Source: Pseudomonas avellanae BPIC 631 (GTDB lineage: Bacteria; Pseudomonadota; Gammaproteobacteria; Pseudomonadales; Pseudomonadaceae). From it: DNA of 64,000 bases. This document shows, one piece after another, positions 45,760 to 55,547 of this stretch. A program made the position numbers and the translations under genes. Where the stretch lies: NCBI RefSeq assembly GCF_000444135.1, contig NZ_ATDK01000040.1, forward strand, positions 1 through 64,000. The letters are read 5' to 3'. Within the stretch, counting starts at the first letter, position 1, and the number at the start of each line of letters is the position of its first letter. The notes beneath the pieces were generated by a model that saw nothing but the letters and a program-made list of their open reading frames with translations, did not search any database and was not told where the DNA came from.

Positions 45760-47261
45760 CAGTGTTCCGGGACCCCTACAGGTTGGCGAACGGGTTTGTC
45801 GGTCGGCGCGGGCAGCGGCTTTTGCTCCACTGTCGCGCCTACGCTGACGATAACCATCTTGTCGGCGCTTAAATGCTTGCTCATGGCTGCCTTGACCTGT
45901 TCGACCGTCACGCTCTGGGCAGCGGCCATGTAGTCCTCAAGGTAGGTCAATGGCAGATCATAGAAGCCGATGGTACCCAATTGGCCGACGATGGCTGAGT
46001 TGCTGGCTGCGGTAAGCGGGAAACTCCCGGTCAGCTCGCGTTTCACGTCGTCGAGTTCTTTCTGGGTCGGGCCGTTGGCGAGGAAGTCGCGAACAATGTC
46101 CTGGACCAGCTTGAGGGTGTTTTCGCTCATTTCCGCACGCGTCTGCAGACCGATCATGAACGGCCCGGCCACCTGCATGGCCGTGAAGCCAGACGAGACA
46201 CCGTAGGTCAGCCCGCGTTTTTCACGTACTTCGGTCATCAGCCGGCTGCCGAAACCGCCGCCGCCCAGCACCGAATTACCGACGGTCAGCGCCGCATAAT
46301 CCGGATCGTTGCGGTCGATGCCCAGTTGCGCGAGCATCAGGTGGGTCTGGTTTGACGCAAACTCGATGTGCGTCGGGCCAGCCTTGGGTTCGATCGGGTC
46401 GGCAACCTTGGCCAGCGCCGTGCCTTTTGGCAGCGAGGCGGACACCTGCGCGGCGATGGCTTGCGCTTCATCTCGCGACAGGTCGCCGACCAGTGCAATC
46501 ACCGCATTGCCAGCCGCATAGGCCTTGGCATGGAACGCCTTGAGTTGAGCCAGCGTAATGGCATTGATGCTTTTTACATTGCCTTCGCTCGGGTGAGCAT
46601 AAGGATGATCGCCATACAGACGCTCGAACAGCGCCTTGTTGCCGATCGCACCCGGGCTCTGCTTCTGGCTTTCCAGGCTGTCGATCAGCTGGTTTTTGAG
46701 GCGCGCCAGCGAGTCGGCAGGGAAGGTGGGCTTGCCCACGACCTCGCCAAACAACTTCAAGGCCGGGTCACGCTTGTCGATCGCACTCAGGCTGCGCAGC
46801 GACGCGACGGCCATGTCGCGGTAGGAACCGTTGCCGAAGTCCGCGCCCAGCCCTTCAAAACCCTGAGCGATGGCGCTGACGTCTTTGCCCTTGACGCCTT
46901 CATTGAGCATGGCGTTGGTCAGCAAGGCGATGCCGGGCGATTTCTGGTCCTGACTGCTGCCAGCGGCAAAAATCACGCGCATGTCGAACATCGGCAGTTC
47001 GCGAGACTCGACGAACAGCACCTTGGTGCCTTCGGCGGTGTTCCAGGTCTGGATGTTCAAGGCGCGGCGGGCAGGGGCCTTGCCGTCCAGTTCCTTTAGG
47101 GTCTGCAGATTGCTGCCCAATGCCGGTGTGGGTTGAGTGGCCTGGGTCGGGTCGGCAACAGCGGCTTCGTCAGCCAGCACGGATTGGGCGCCAAAGGCAC
47201 CCAGCGAACCGGCCAGGATCAGGCCGAGCAGCGCATGACGTGGAGCATTGCGCTTGATCAT
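45759..47261 (-). CDS. M16 family peptidase-like protein, non-catalytic partner
   Basis: A 500-residue exported protein with an N-terminal signal (LLGLILAGSLGAFGAQSVLA). The M16 fold is clear (MRVIFAAGSSQDQ, REKRGLTYGVSSGF). The zinc motif HxxEH is absent: the corresponding region reads GIALLTNAMLNEG. Such subunits act with the catalytic partner encoded immediately upstream, with a four-base overlap. Periplasmic location is inferred from the signal peptide. Confidence 0.9.
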   Translation of the reverse strand: MIKRNAPRHALLGLILAGSLGAFGAQSVLADEAAVADPTQATQPTPALGSNLQTLKELDGKAPARRALNIQTWNTAEGTKVLFVESRELPMFDMRVIFAAGSSQDQKSPGIALLTNAMLNEGVKGKDVSAIAQGFEGLGADFGNGSYRDMAVASLRSLSAIDKRDPALKLFGEVVGKPTFPADSLARLKNQLIDSLESQKQSPGAIGNKALFERLYGDHPYAHPSEGNVKSINAITLAQLKAFHAKAYAAGNAVIALVGDLSRDEAQAIAAQVSASLPKGTALAKVADPIEPKAGPTHIEFASNQTHLMLAQLGIDRNDPDYAALTVGNSVLGGGGFGSRLMTEVREKRGLTYGVSSGFTAMQVAGPFMIGLQTRAEMSENTLKLVQDIVRDFLANGPTQKELDDVKRELTGSFPLTAASNSAIVGQLGTIGFYDLPLTYLEDYMAAAQSVTVEQVKAAMSKHLSADKMVIVSVGATVEQKPLPAPTDKPVRQPVGVPEH

Positions 47262-48610
47262 TTGGCTTTCTCCTCAGGCAGAACGTGCGCAACGCTGAGG
47301 CGCTCACGGGTGAAATAGGTGTTGGCGGCCTTCTGAATATCCTGCGGGGTCACGCTTTGCAGGTCTTCCAGTTCCTTGTCCATCAGTTTCCAGGACAGGC
47401 CGACAGTTTCCAGCTCGCCGATCATGGTCGCCTGGCTGGTTATCGAGTCACGCTCGTACACCACACCGGCGATGACCTGAGCACGGACGCGCTCGAGTTC
47501 TTCGGCGGACGGCGCCTTGGTTTTCAAATCATTCAGCAGACGCCAGATGCCGGCTTCGACATCGGCCAGGGTCTTCTTCTTTTGTGTATTGGGTGTGGCG
47601 CTGATCATGAACAGGCTGTCGCCACGAGCGAAGGCGTCGTAGCGCGACGAAGCACCGGACACCAGCTCTTCGCCACGTTCCAGCCGAGTCGGAATGCGCG
47701 CGCTGTAACCGCCGTCGAGCAGGGCGGCGATCAGGCGCAGGGCGTTGGCCGAGCGTGGATCTTCGGCGGTGGCGACGCTCGGCACGTTGAAACCGTAGAT
47801 CAGGCTTGGCAGCTGGGTTTTGACATGCAGGGTAATCTTGCGCTCGCCGGGTTCGGCCAGCTCAAGCGGTTTTTTCGAGGGCGGCACGTCGCGGCGCGGG
47901 ATCGGGCCGAAGAAACGCTCCGCCAGCGCCTTGACCTCGTCTGGCTGCACGTCACCGACCACCACCAGCGTGGCGTTGTTCGGCGTGTACCAGGATTCGT
48001 ACCAGTGGCGCAGCTCTTCAACCTTCATGCGCTCAAGGTCAGCCATCCAGCCGATGGTCGGCGTGTGGTAGCCGCTGGCCGGGTAGGCCATCGCCTTGAA
48101 GCGCTCGAAAGCCTTGCCCATCGGCTTGTCATCGGTGCGCAAACGGCGCTCTTCCTTGATGACTTCGATCTCGCGGCCGAACTCGTCGGCGGGCAGTTTA
48201 AGGGTTGCCATGCGATCGGCTTCCAGCTCCAGCGCAACGCTGAGGCGATCGCGGGCCAGCACCTGATAGTAAGCCGTGTAGTCATCACTGGTGAAGGCGT
48301 TCTCTTCAGCGCCCAGATCGCGCAGAATCAGCGAGGATTCCCCCGGCCCGGTCTTGCTGCTGCCTTTGAACATCATGTGCTCAAGGGCATGAGACAGACC
48401 GGTTTGCCCCGGCGTCTCGTAACTGGAGCCGACCTTGTACCAGATCTGGGAAACCACCACCGGAGCGCGGTGATCTTCGCGGACAACCACCTTCAGGCCG
48501 TTATCCAGGGTAAATTCATGGGTCGGTTGCGGGTCAGCAGCCAATGCTGTCAAAGGCAGACAAATTGTGCTGAGCAGCAGGCCTGCGGCGCGGCGGGCTA
48601 GAGCATTCAT
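47258..48610 (-). CDS. M16 family zinc metallopeptidase, catalytic subunit
   Basis: A 450-residue exported metallopeptidase (signal peptide ending ALAAD). The inverted zinc motif is H74-AL-E77-H78 (GLSHALEHMMFKGS), and a downstream glutamate lies in EVIKEERRLRTD, the expected third ligand region. It forms a pair with the non-catalytic partner (overlap ATGA). Substrate unknown. Family and catalytic status secure. Confidence 0.93.
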   Translation of the reverse strand: MNALARRAAGLLLSTICLPLTALAADPQPTHEFTLDNGLKVVVREDHRAPVVVSQIWYKVGSSYETPGQTGLSHALEHMMFKGSSKTGPGESSLILRDLGAEENAFTSDDYTAYYQVLARDRLSVALELEADRMATLKLPADEFGREIEVIKEERRLRTDDKPMGKAFERFKAMAYPASGYHTPTIGWMADLERMKVEELRHWYESWYTPNNATLVVVGDVQPDEVKALAERFFGPIPRRDVPPSKKPLELAEPGERKITLHVKTQLPSLIYGFNVPSVATAEDPRSANALRLIAALLDGGYSARIPTRLERGEELVSGASSRYDAFARGDSLFMISATPNTQKKKTLADVEAGIWRLLNDLKTKAPSAEELERVRAQVIAGVVYERDSITSQATMIGELETVGLSWKLMDKELEDLQSVTPQDIQKAANTYFTRERLSVAHVLPEEKAK

Positions 48611-48865
48611 TCGTTGTTTGAACCTGTAGGACGGCCCGCGTGAACTTAGCGTCGGCGGGCGCGGGGGTGTTAGGATACTGATCCGTTTGCCTCAGAGACA
48701 GCCTTCACTGGCCAATTGCGAGTGAAACCTGTTTAAAGCGCAGGTAAAGGTAGCTGCTTAAGCGGCCGCTGAGTGAACAAGAAGTCCTAAACGCAGTCTG
48801 TTTTGCATGTCAGAATTTTCCGCGCCGCCCTCTGGCGGCCCGCAACCTTGAGATAGCCGTCATCC

Positions 48866-50416
48866 ATGTTTGGTTCCAGCGACGACAAGAAGACCCCAGC
48901 TGCGGCTGGTGAGAAGAAAGGCCTGTTCGGATGGCTGCGCAAGAAGCCGCAGCAAGAAGCCGAACCAACGCCGCCAGAATCATCGCCGACGCAACCCGAA
49001 CCGGTCGTCGATCAGGTTATAGCGACCCCCCAGGTCGAGCCATCTGCTGCCCCGCAACCTGTGCCCGAGAGCATCGCCCAGGCTGATGCGCCTGCCCCGC
49101 AGATCACTGTCGAGCCGGGCGCACCGTCACCTCAGCCCTGGCTGACCTTGCCGGTCACCGAAGAGTCGGTGGCGCTGAGTGATGAGCGCGAGCCGCACGT
49201 AACCCCGGCGATTCCGCTACAGGGTCATGTTCATGTCGTGCCTGAGCCTGTGGTGTCTGAACAGGTGGTGTCCGAACCTGTCGCCTATGAGCCGCAAGCC
49301 GAGCCTGTAGCCGATATCCTGCCGCTCAGCGTTCAAGAACCGGTATTGGTTGAGCCTGTTCCTGAACCTGAACCTGAACCCGTCGCGGCCCAGTCCGTTC
49401 TGCAGCCAGTGCAGCCTGCTCAGGCAGTGGTTCCGATCACAGCGCCAGTAGTTCCGGCACCTGCGCCTGAGGCAGAGGCCGGCAAGGTCGGTTTCTTTGC
49501 TCGCCTCAAGCAGGGCCTGTCGAAGACCAGCGCGAGCATCGGCGAAGGCATGGCCAGCCTGTTTTTGGGCAAGAAAGCCATTGATGATGACCTGCTGGAA
49601 GAAATCGAAACCCGTCTGCTGACCGCAGATGTCGGCGTCGAGGCCACTTCAGTCATCATCAAGAGCCTGACCCAGAAGGTCGCGCGCAAGCAACTGACCG
49701 ACGCTCAGGCGTTGTACACCTCGCTGCAGGGTGAGCTGGCAGCGATGCTCAAGCCGGTCGAGCAACCGTTGGTGATCAAGGCCGAGCACAAGCCTTTCGT
49801 GATTCTGGTGGTGGGCGTCAATGGCGCGGGCAAGACCACGACCATCGGCAAACTGGCCAAGAAGCTGCAACTGGAAGGCAAGAAAGTCATGCTGGCGGCG
49901 GGCGACACCTTCCGAGCTGCCGCCGTCGAGCAATTGCAGGTCTGGGGCGAGCGTAACCATATTCCGGTCATCGCCCAGCACACCGGTGCCGACTCCGCCT
50001 CGGTGATCTTCGATGCCGTGCAGGCCGCCAAGGCCCGTGGCATCGACGTGCTGATCGCCGACACCGCTGGCCGTCTGCACACCAAGGACAACCTGATGGA
50101 GGAGTTGAAGAAGGTTCGCCGCGTGATCGGCAAGCTCGACGCCGACGCTCCTCATGAAGTCCTGCTGGTGCTCGACGCCGGCACCGGTCAGAACGCCATC
50201 AATCAGGCCAAACAATTCAACCAGACGGTCACCCTGACCGGGCTGGCACTCACTAAACTGGATGGCACAGCCAAAGGCGGCGTGATTTTCGCCCTGGCCA
50301 AGCAGTTCGGCCTGCCTATTCGCTATATCGGCGTGGGCGAGGGCATCGATGATCTGCGTACCTTCGAGGCCGAACCCTTTGTTCAGGCTCTGTTTGCGGA
50401 GCGGGAGCGTCCATGA
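48866..50416 (+). CDS. ftsY: Signal recognition particle receptor FtsY
   Basis: A 516-residue SRP receptor GTPase. A long N-terminal acidic/proline region (about residues 10-205, with repeated PEP units such as VPEPEPEPVA) precedes the N domain. The G domain has GVNGAGKTTT, DTAGR and TKLDGTAKGG. It docks ribosome-SRP at the membrane. First gene of ftsY-ftsE-ftsX, each overlapping the next by ATGA. A 255-base divergent spacer lies upstream with no motif I can name. Confidence 0.97.
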   Translation: MFGSSDDKKTPAAAGEKKGLFGWLRKKPQQEAEPTPPESSPTQPEPVVDQVIATPQVEPSAAPQPVPESIAQADAPAPQITVEPGAPSPQPWLTLPVTEESVALSDEREPHVTPAIPLQGHVHVVPEPVVSEQVVSEPVAYEPQAEPVADILPLSVQEPVLVEPVPEPEPEPVAAQSVLQPVQPAQAVVPITAPVVPAPAPEAEAGKVGFFARLKQGLSKTSASIGEGMASLFLGKKAIDDDLLEEIETRLLTADVGVEATSVIIKSLTQKVARKQLTDAQALYTSLQGELAAMLKPVEQPLVIKAEHKPFVILVVGVNGAGKTTTIGKLAKKLQLEGKKVMLAAGDTFRAAAVEQLQVWGERNHIPVIAQHTGADSASVIFDAVQAAKARGIDVLIADTAGRLHTKDNLMEELKKVRRVIGKLDADAPHEVLLVLDAGTGQNAINQAKQFNQTVTLTGLALTKLDGTAKGGVIFALAKQFGLPIRYIGVGEGIDDLRTFEAEPFVQALFAERERP

Positions 50417-51084
50417 TTCGATTCGAGCAGGTCGGTAAGCGCTATCCGAATGGACATGTCGGGTTGCATGAACTGAGCTTTCGAGTACGTCGCGGCGAGT
50501 TTCTGTTCGTCACCGGTCATTCCGGTGCCGGCAAGAGCACGCTGTTGCGCCTGTTGCTGGCCATGGAGCGCCCGACGACCGGCAAACTGATGCTGGCAGG
50601 CCAGGACCTGGGGCAGATCAGCAACGCGCAGATCCCGTTTCTGCGTCGTCAGATCGGCGTAGTGTTCCAGAATCACCAGTTGCTGTTCGACCGCACCGTC
50701 TTCAACAACATCGCCTTGCCCCTGCAGATCCTCGGCCTGTCCAAGCCGGAGATTGCCAAGCGTGTCGATTCGGCACTTGAGCGCGTGGCGCTGTCCGACA
50801 AGTCCGATCTGTACCCAGGCGACCTGTCCACCGGTCAGCAACAGCGCGTCGGCATCGCCCGTGCGATTGTCCATCGCCCGGCCTTGCTGCTGGCCGATGA
50901 GCCGACCGGTAACCTCGACCCACGCCTTGCTGCGGAAATCATGGGTGTATTTGAAGACATCAACCGACTGGGGACCAGCGTGCTGATCGCCAGTCACGAC
51001 CTGGCATTGATCGCCCGCATGCGCCACCGCATGCTGACCCTGCAGCGCGGTCGTCTGATCGGTGACGGGGAGGCCGGAGTATGA
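50413..51084 (+). CDS. ftsE: Cell division ATP-binding protein FtsE
   Basis: A 223-residue ABC ATPase with Walker A GHSGAGKST, signature LSTGQQQR and Walker B LLADEPT. With FtsX it controls septal peptidoglycan hydrolases via EnvC-type activators. Overlaps ftsY and ftsX by four bases. Confidence 0.97.
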   Translation: MIRFEQVGKRYPNGHVGLHELSFRVRRGEFLFVTGHSGAGKSTLLRLLLAMERPTTGKLMLAGQDLGQISNAQIPFLRRQIGVVFQNHQLLFDRTVFNNIALPLQILGLSKPEIAKRVDSALERVALSDKSDLYPGDLSTGQQQRVGIARAIVHRPALLLADEPTGNLDPRLAAEIMGVFEDINRLGTSVLIASHDLALIARMRHRMLTLQRGRLIGDGEAGV

Positions 51085-52115
51085 GTGCCACACGCAGCCC
51101 CAAGGTTTCAGAGCGCGTTGCGCCCAAAGCCGCCGATCCTTCGCCGCAAAAGCAGAAAAAACCGCGCCACGATCACGATGATGACGGCCCTGACTTCAGT
51201 GCATTGTTATCTGCCTGGCTGGAAAGCCATCGGTCCAGTCTGGTCGACAGCCTGCGTCGTCTGACCAAGCAGCCGATCGGCAGCTTCTTTACCTGTCTGG
51301 TCATGGCCATTGCCCTGAGCCTGCCCATGGGTCTGTCATTGCTGTTGAGTAATGTCGAGCGCCTGGGTGGTTCGTGGCAGCGTGCGGCGCAGATTTCGAT
51401 CTATCTGAATCTGGATGCCAGCACCACTGATGGCACCCGCATGCGCGATGAGATCAAGGCAATGCCCGGCGTGGCAGATGCCGAGTACATCAGCAGCGAA
51501 CAGGCATTGGGCGAGTTCAAGCAACAGTCCGGCCTGGGCGAGGCCCTCAAGGAATTGCCGGAGAACCCGTTGCCAGGCGTAGTGCTGGTCACGCCGGATG
51601 AAGTGGACAAGCCCGCGCTGGAAGCCTTGCGCACCCGGCTCGCTGGCCTGCCGAAAGTGGAGCAGGCGCAACTGGATCTGGTCTGGGTCGAACGACTGGC
51701 CGCAATCCTCAAGCTGGGTGACCGGTTCGTTTTCGGCTTGACGGTTCTGCTGGTCTCGGCTTTGCTGTTGGTAATTGGTAACACAATACGTCTACATATC
51801 GAAAACCGCCGCACCGAAATCGAAGTCATCAAGCTGGTGGGCGGCACCGACAGCTACGTGCGCAGGCCATTCCTTTATATGGGCGCGCTGTACGGTTTCG
51901 GGGCAGGGATCCTGTCCTGGGGGGTTCTGGCGTATGGCCTGAACTGGCTGAACGGTGCGGTCGTCGGGCTGGCGGGTCTGTATGGAAGCGACTTTGCGCT
52001 GGCGGGTGTTCCGACGGGTGATGGTCTTTCGCTCTTGCTTGGAGCTGTTCTGTTAGGGTATATCGGTGCCTGGATTGCGGTCGCTCGTCACTTGCGTGAA
52101 CTGGCACCCCGCTAA
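51081..52115 (+). CDS. ftsX: Cell division protein FtsX
   Basis: A 344-residue inner-membrane protein with an N-terminal cytoplasmic tail rich in Lys, His and Asp (residues about 1-75), a first membrane segment, a periplasmic loop (SIYLNLDASTTDGTRMRDE onward) and three C-terminal membrane segments. IENRRTEIEVIKLVGGTDSYVRRPF is the typical FtsX coupling region, cited here by start and end. Overlaps ftsE by four bases. Confidence 0.96.
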   Translation: MSATRSPKVSERVAPKAADPSPQKQKKPRHDHDDDGPDFSALLSAWLESHRSSLVDSLRRLTKQPIGSFFTCLVMAIALSLPMGLSLLLSNVERLGGSWQRAAQISIYLNLDASTTDGTRMRDEIKAMPGVADAEYISSEQALGEFKQQSGLGEALKELPENPLPGVVLVTPDEVDKPALEALRTRLAGLPKVEQAQLDLVWVERLAAILKLGDRFVFGLTVLLVSALLLVIGNTIRLHIENRRTEIEVIKLVGGTDSYVRRPFLYMGALYGFGAGILSWGVLAYGLNWLNGAVVGLAGLYGSDFALAGVPTGDGLSLLLGAVLLGYIGAWIAVARHLRELAPR

Positions 52116-52201
52116 AGGGAAATTTTTCGTTCACCAGATCGGCTTCTGAAAATCAAGGAACTTGGTTAGCGGTTCCGGGTCAATCTGGCTAGTGTTGAAC
52201 T

Positions 52202-52216
52202 GCACATCACATGTGC
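52202..52216 (+). promoter_or_regulatory. Hairpin just upstream of the rpoH ribosome site
   Basis: GCACAT (52202-52207), loop CAC, ATGTGC (52211-52216): a perfect six-base stem ending four bases before the GGAGG (52221-52225) of rpoH. If transcribed it could influence rpoH translation or mark an operator. Function is speculative. Confidence 0.35.
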
Positions 52217-52233
52217 GCTGGAGGTTTTTTCGT

Positions 52234-53088
52234 ATGACCACTTCTTTGCAACCTGCTTATGCTTTAGTCCCGGGTGCAAACCTCGAGGCCTATGTGCACA
52301 CGGTCAACAGCATTCCATTGCTGACGCCGGAGCGGGAGCGTGAACTGGCTGAGAGTCTCTACTATGAGCAGGATCTGGACGCGGCCCGACAAATGGTCCT
52401 CGCCCACCTGCGATTCGTCGTGCACATCGCGCGCAGTTATTCGGGTTACGGTCTGGCTCAGGCTGACCTGATCCAGGAAGGCAACGTCGGCCTGATGAAG
52501 GCTGTGAAGCGCTTCAACCCGGAAATGGGCGTGCGTCTGGTGTCGTTTGCCGTGCACTGGATCAAAGCCGAAATTCACGAGTTCATCCTGCGCAACTGGC
52601 GCATCGTCAAGGTCGCCACGACCAAGGCGCAGCGCAAGCTTTTCTTCAACCTGCGCAGCCAGAAGAAGCGTCTGGCCTGGCTGAACAATGACGAGGTGCA
52701 TCGCGTTGCCGAAAGCCTGGGTGTCGAGCCGCGCGAAGTTCGCGAAATGGAAAGCCGCCTGACCGGCCACGACATGGCCTTTGACCCGGCAGCCGAAGCG
52801 GATGACGACAGCGCCTTCCAGTCGCCGGCCAACTACCTGGAAGACCACCGGTACGACCCGGCGCGTCAACTGGAAGACGCAGACTGGACCGATAACTCCA
52901 CCGCCAACCTGCATCAGGCGCTGGATGTGCTGGACGAACGCAGCCGCGACATCCTCTACCAGCGCTGGCTGGCAGAAGAAAAAGCCACGCTGCACGACCT
53001 GGCGCAGAAGTACAACGTCTCCGCCGAGCGCATCCGCCAGCTGGAAAAAAGCGCGATGAACAAGCTCAAGACGTCGATTGCTGCGTAA
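52234..53088 (+). CDS. rpoH: RNA polymerase sigma-32 factor
   Basis: A 284-residue heat-shock sigma factor. The ATG at 52234 has GGAGG at 52221-52225. Region 2 includes [17 protein letters not shown]; the RpoH box QRKLFFNLR at residues 133-141 identifies sigma-32; region 4 ends [18 protein letters not shown]. It follows ftsX by 118 bases, the conserved Pseudomonas/enteric order, and has its own terminator. Confidence 0.98.
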   Translation: MTTSLQPAYALVPGANLEAYVHTVNSIPLLTPERERELAESLYYEQDLDAARQMVLAHLRFVVHIARSYSGYGLAQADLIQEGNVGLMKAVKRFNPEMGVRLVSFAVHWIKAEIHEFILRNWRIVKVATTKAQRKLFFNLRSQKKRLAWLNNDEVHRVAESLGVEPREVREMESRLTGHDMAFDPAAEADDDSAFQSPANYLEDHRYDPARQLEDADWTDNSTANLHQALDVLDERSRDILYQRWLAEEKATLHDLAQKYNVSAERIRQLEKSAMNKLKTSIAA

Positions 53089-53103
53089 GACTACCCGGCA
53101 ACG

Positions 53104-53134
53104 AAAAACGCCCCGAGATGATCGGGGCGTTTTT
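53104..53134 (+). terminator. Rho-independent terminator of rpoH
   Basis: CGCCCCGA (53109-53116), loop GATGA, TCGGGGCG (53122-53129), then TTTTTG. A-run upstream allows action in both directions. Confidence 0.9.
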
Positions 53135-53147
53135 GTTTGTGTATCAG

Positions 53148-53208
53148 CTATCGTGCGTCGCTCCGCGTCGCATGCCGTTCTGGACGCTCTGCGTCCTTTT
53201 CGCGACGC
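53148..53208. repeat. Composite palindromic repeat (single inverted element)
   Basis: One inverted 50-base element of the family at 1-204 (TCGTGCGTCGCTCCGCGTCG, then TTCTGGACGCTCTGCGTCC) plus CGCGACGC, between rpoH terminator and the convergent mtgA end. Confidence 0.8.
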
Positions 53209-53210
53209 AA

Positions 53211-53921
53211 TCACCACCGACGGCTGCTATTCAACCCCTGCAAATACTCATCCCCACCCAACTGACGCATCTGCTGGCGAATCCAGCCGGCACGGCGCGA
53301 GACGTAGCCGCTCGGGTGGCTGGCGCTCCATTGGCGGGGGTTGGGCAGGACGGCGGCGAGGTAGCTGGCCTGTTGCTCGGACAGAGCGCTGGCGTTGGTG
53401 CGGAAGTGGTGTTGCGCGGCAGCCTGGGCGCCGAATACGCCTTCGTCCCATTCGACGCTGTTGAGGTACACCTCAAGGATGCGCTCCTTGGACCACAGCA
53501 GTTCGATGAGCATCGTGAACCAGGCCTCAAGCCCTTTGCGCAGGTAGCTGCGGCCCGACCACAGAAACAGGTTCTTCGACACCTGCTGGCTCAACGTGCT
53601 GGCCCCGCGAATAGAACCGCCTTGCTCGTTGTGCAGAATGGCGGCCTGAATCGCATCGACGTCAAAGCCCCAATGCTCGGCAAACTTCTGGTCTTCGCCG
53701 GCAATGACCGCGATTTTCAGGTTGTTGGAGATTTTTTCCCACGGTTGCCAGTCGCGTTGCAGGTCGATGGGTTCGCCATCGAACCAGGATTCGACCTTGC
53801 GCTCGACCATCAGCGCCGTGCCCGGTGGCGGTACCCAGCGCAGGACCAGAACCACGAGCGCGCTGCCCGCAGCGAACCACAGCAGGGCTTTTATGAGGCG
53901 ACGAAGAATAATTTGCAGCAT
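53211..53921 (-). CDS. mtgA: Monofunctional biosynthetic peptidoglycan transglycosylase
   Basis: A 236-residue GT51 glycosyltransferase polymerising lipid II glycan. One N-terminal membrane anchor (about residues 8-30) is followed by the catalytic motif AGEDQKFAEHWGFD with Glu76, then RGASTLSQQVSKNLFLW and the KGLEAWFTMLIELLWSKE segment. There is no transpeptidase domain, which defines MtgA. Confidence 0.96.
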   Translation of the reverse strand: MLQIILRRLIKALLWFAAGSALVVLVLRWVPPPGTALMVERKVESWFDGEPIDLQRDWQPWEKISNNLKIAVIAGEDQKFAEHWGFDVDAIQAAILHNEQGGSIRGASTLSQQVSKNLFLWSGRSYLRKGLEAWFTMLIELLWSKERILEVYLNSVEWDEGVFGAQAAAQHHFRTNASALSEQQASYLAAVLPNPRQWSASHPSGYVSRRAGWIRQQMRQLGGDEYLQGLNSSRRW

Positions 53922-54001
53922 AGAGATGGCTTGGCCGAACCCGTTGAGCGGGCCATTATACAGACCGTGCGCCTTCCGACGATTTTTCCCTGGAGTTCCT
54001 G

Positions 54002-54382
54002 ATGCTTCGTAGTTTTTTGATGCTGGCCGCTTTCTTCGGCTTTACCGGCGTGGCGTTGGGCGCATTCGCGGCTCACGGCTTGAAAGAACGCCTGAGCGCC
54101 GAGTACCTGGCGGTTTTTCATACCGGCGTGCTTTACCAGCTTATCCATGCGCTGGCGCTGCTGGGCGTGGCCGTATTGGCGACGCACATCCCCGGACGCC
54201 TGATCAATTTTGCCGGGTTTTCTTTCGCCATCGGCATTCTGCTGTTCTCCGGCAGCCTGTACGCATTGACCCTGACCGGCATCAGCAAACTGGGCATCAT
54301 CACCCCGTTCGGCGGTCTGGCGTTTCTGTTTGGCTGGTCGATGCTGGGGCTAGCGGCCTGGAGGCTGGGCTCTGCTCCTTGA
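54002..54382 (+). CDS. DUF423 family membrane protein
   Basis: A 126-residue protein with four hydrophobic segments and the family N-terminus (FFGFTGVALGAFAAHGLKERL). Function of DUF423 (YgdD-like) proteins is not known. GGAG lies six bases before the ATG. Divergent from mtgA and upstream of thiS. Confidence 0.9.
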   Translation: MLRSFLMLAAFFGFTGVALGAFAAHGLKERLSAEYLAVFHTGVLYQLIHALALLGVAVLATHIPGRLINFAGFSFAIGILLFSGSLYALTLTGISKLGIITPFGGLAFLFGWSMLGLAAWRLGSAP

Positions 54383-54490
54383 GCGGTCCCGGAACAACAG
54401 GTCGCTTGAGACGAATGGCGTGGCTTTGCCTTGGTCATACCGGCTGATCGGGCTAGAATGCTGGCCCCCTAAAATGATGGCTGCTGTCGC

Positions 54491-54691
54491 ATGCGCATTC
54501 AGTTGAACGGTGAATCCTTTGAATTGCCAGATGGCGAGACCGTCACTGCGCTGTTGACCCGCCTGGACCTTGGCGGACGCCGGGTTGCGGTGGAGCTGAA
54601 CCTGGACATCGTGCCGCGCAGCCAACACGTATCGACCGTTTTGCGCGAAGGTGATCAGGTCGAGGTGGTGCATGCCATCGGTGGTGGCTAG
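54491..54691 (+). CDS. thiS: Sulfur carrier protein ThiS
   Basis: A 66-residue ubiquitin-like sulfur carrier for thiazole synthesis, ending in the required C-terminal glycines (HAIGGG). The QLNGESFELPDGETVTALL N-terminus is typical. It is followed 51 bases later by thiG. No TPP riboswitch-like leader is apparent in the 108 bases upstream. Confidence 0.95.
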   Translation: MRIQLNGESFELPDGETVTALLTRLDLGGRRVAVELNLDIVPRSQHVSTVLREGDQVEVVHAIGGG

Positions 54692-54742
54692 TTTGCACTC
54701 GCCCTGCACCGAACCCCAATTTGCACGTTATGAGGATTTCCG

Positions 54743-55537
54743 ATGAGCGATGTTCGCAGCGACAAGCCCTTCGTCCTGGCCGGTCGGACTTTCGAGTCGC
54801 GCCTGCTGGTGGGCACCGGCAAGTACATTGATATGGAACAGACCCGTCTGGCCATCGAAGCCTCGGGTGCCGAGATCGTCACCGTTGCCGTGCGTCGCAC
54901 CAACCTGGGCCAGAACCCGGGCGAGCCGAACCTGCTCGACGTGTTGCCACCTGACCGCTACACCATCCTGCCGAACACCGCTGGCTGCTTCGATGCGGTC
55001 GAGGCAGTGCGCACCTGCCGCCTGTCCCGCGAACTGCTCGACGGCCGCAATCTGGTCAAGCTGGAAGTGCTGGCCGATCAGAAAACCCTGTTCCCGAACG
55101 TGATTGAAACCCTCAAGGCCGCTGAAATACTGGTCAAGGACGGTTTCGACGTCATGGTCTACACCAGCGATGACCCGATCATCGCCCGCCAACTGGCTGA
55201 AATCGGCTGCATCGCGATCATGCCGCTGGCTGGTCTGATCGGCAGCGGTCTGGGGATCTGCAACCCGTACAATCTGCAGATCATCCTTGAAGAAACCAAA
55301 GTGCCGGTGCTGGTCGATGCCGGTGTCGGTACTGCGTCCGACGCCACCATCGCGATGGAGCTGGGTTGCGAGGCGGTGTTGATGAACTCGGCCATCGCCC
55401 ACGCTCAGCAGCCGGTGATGATGGCCGAAGCGATGAAGCACGCTGTAATTGCCGGTCGCTTGGCGTACCTAGCCGGGCGCATGCCACGAAAACTCTATGC
55501 CAGCGCGTCTTCGCCGCTGGATGGCCTGATCAAGTAA
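54743..55537 (+). CDS. thiG: Thiazole synthase ThiG
   Basis: A 264-residue TIM-barrel enzyme forming the thiamine thiazole from deoxyxylulose phosphate, dehydroglycine and ThiS-thiocarboxylate. Recognisable parts are [25 protein letters not shown]-type Schiff-base region ([14 protein letters not shown]), and [21 protein letters not shown] in the phosphate-binding area. Likely operon with thiS and trmB. Confidence 0.96.
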
Positions 55538-55547
55538 GAGCCCGTTG

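Noticed and set aside
53118-54002. Open frame of 294 codons on the plus strand opposite mtgA
   Set aside because: Opposite a clear GT51 gene, and its 5' end is inside a palindromic repeat.
54383-54490. Possible TPP riboswitch before thiS
   Set aside because: Too short and none of the conserved TPP-aptamer segments are visible.
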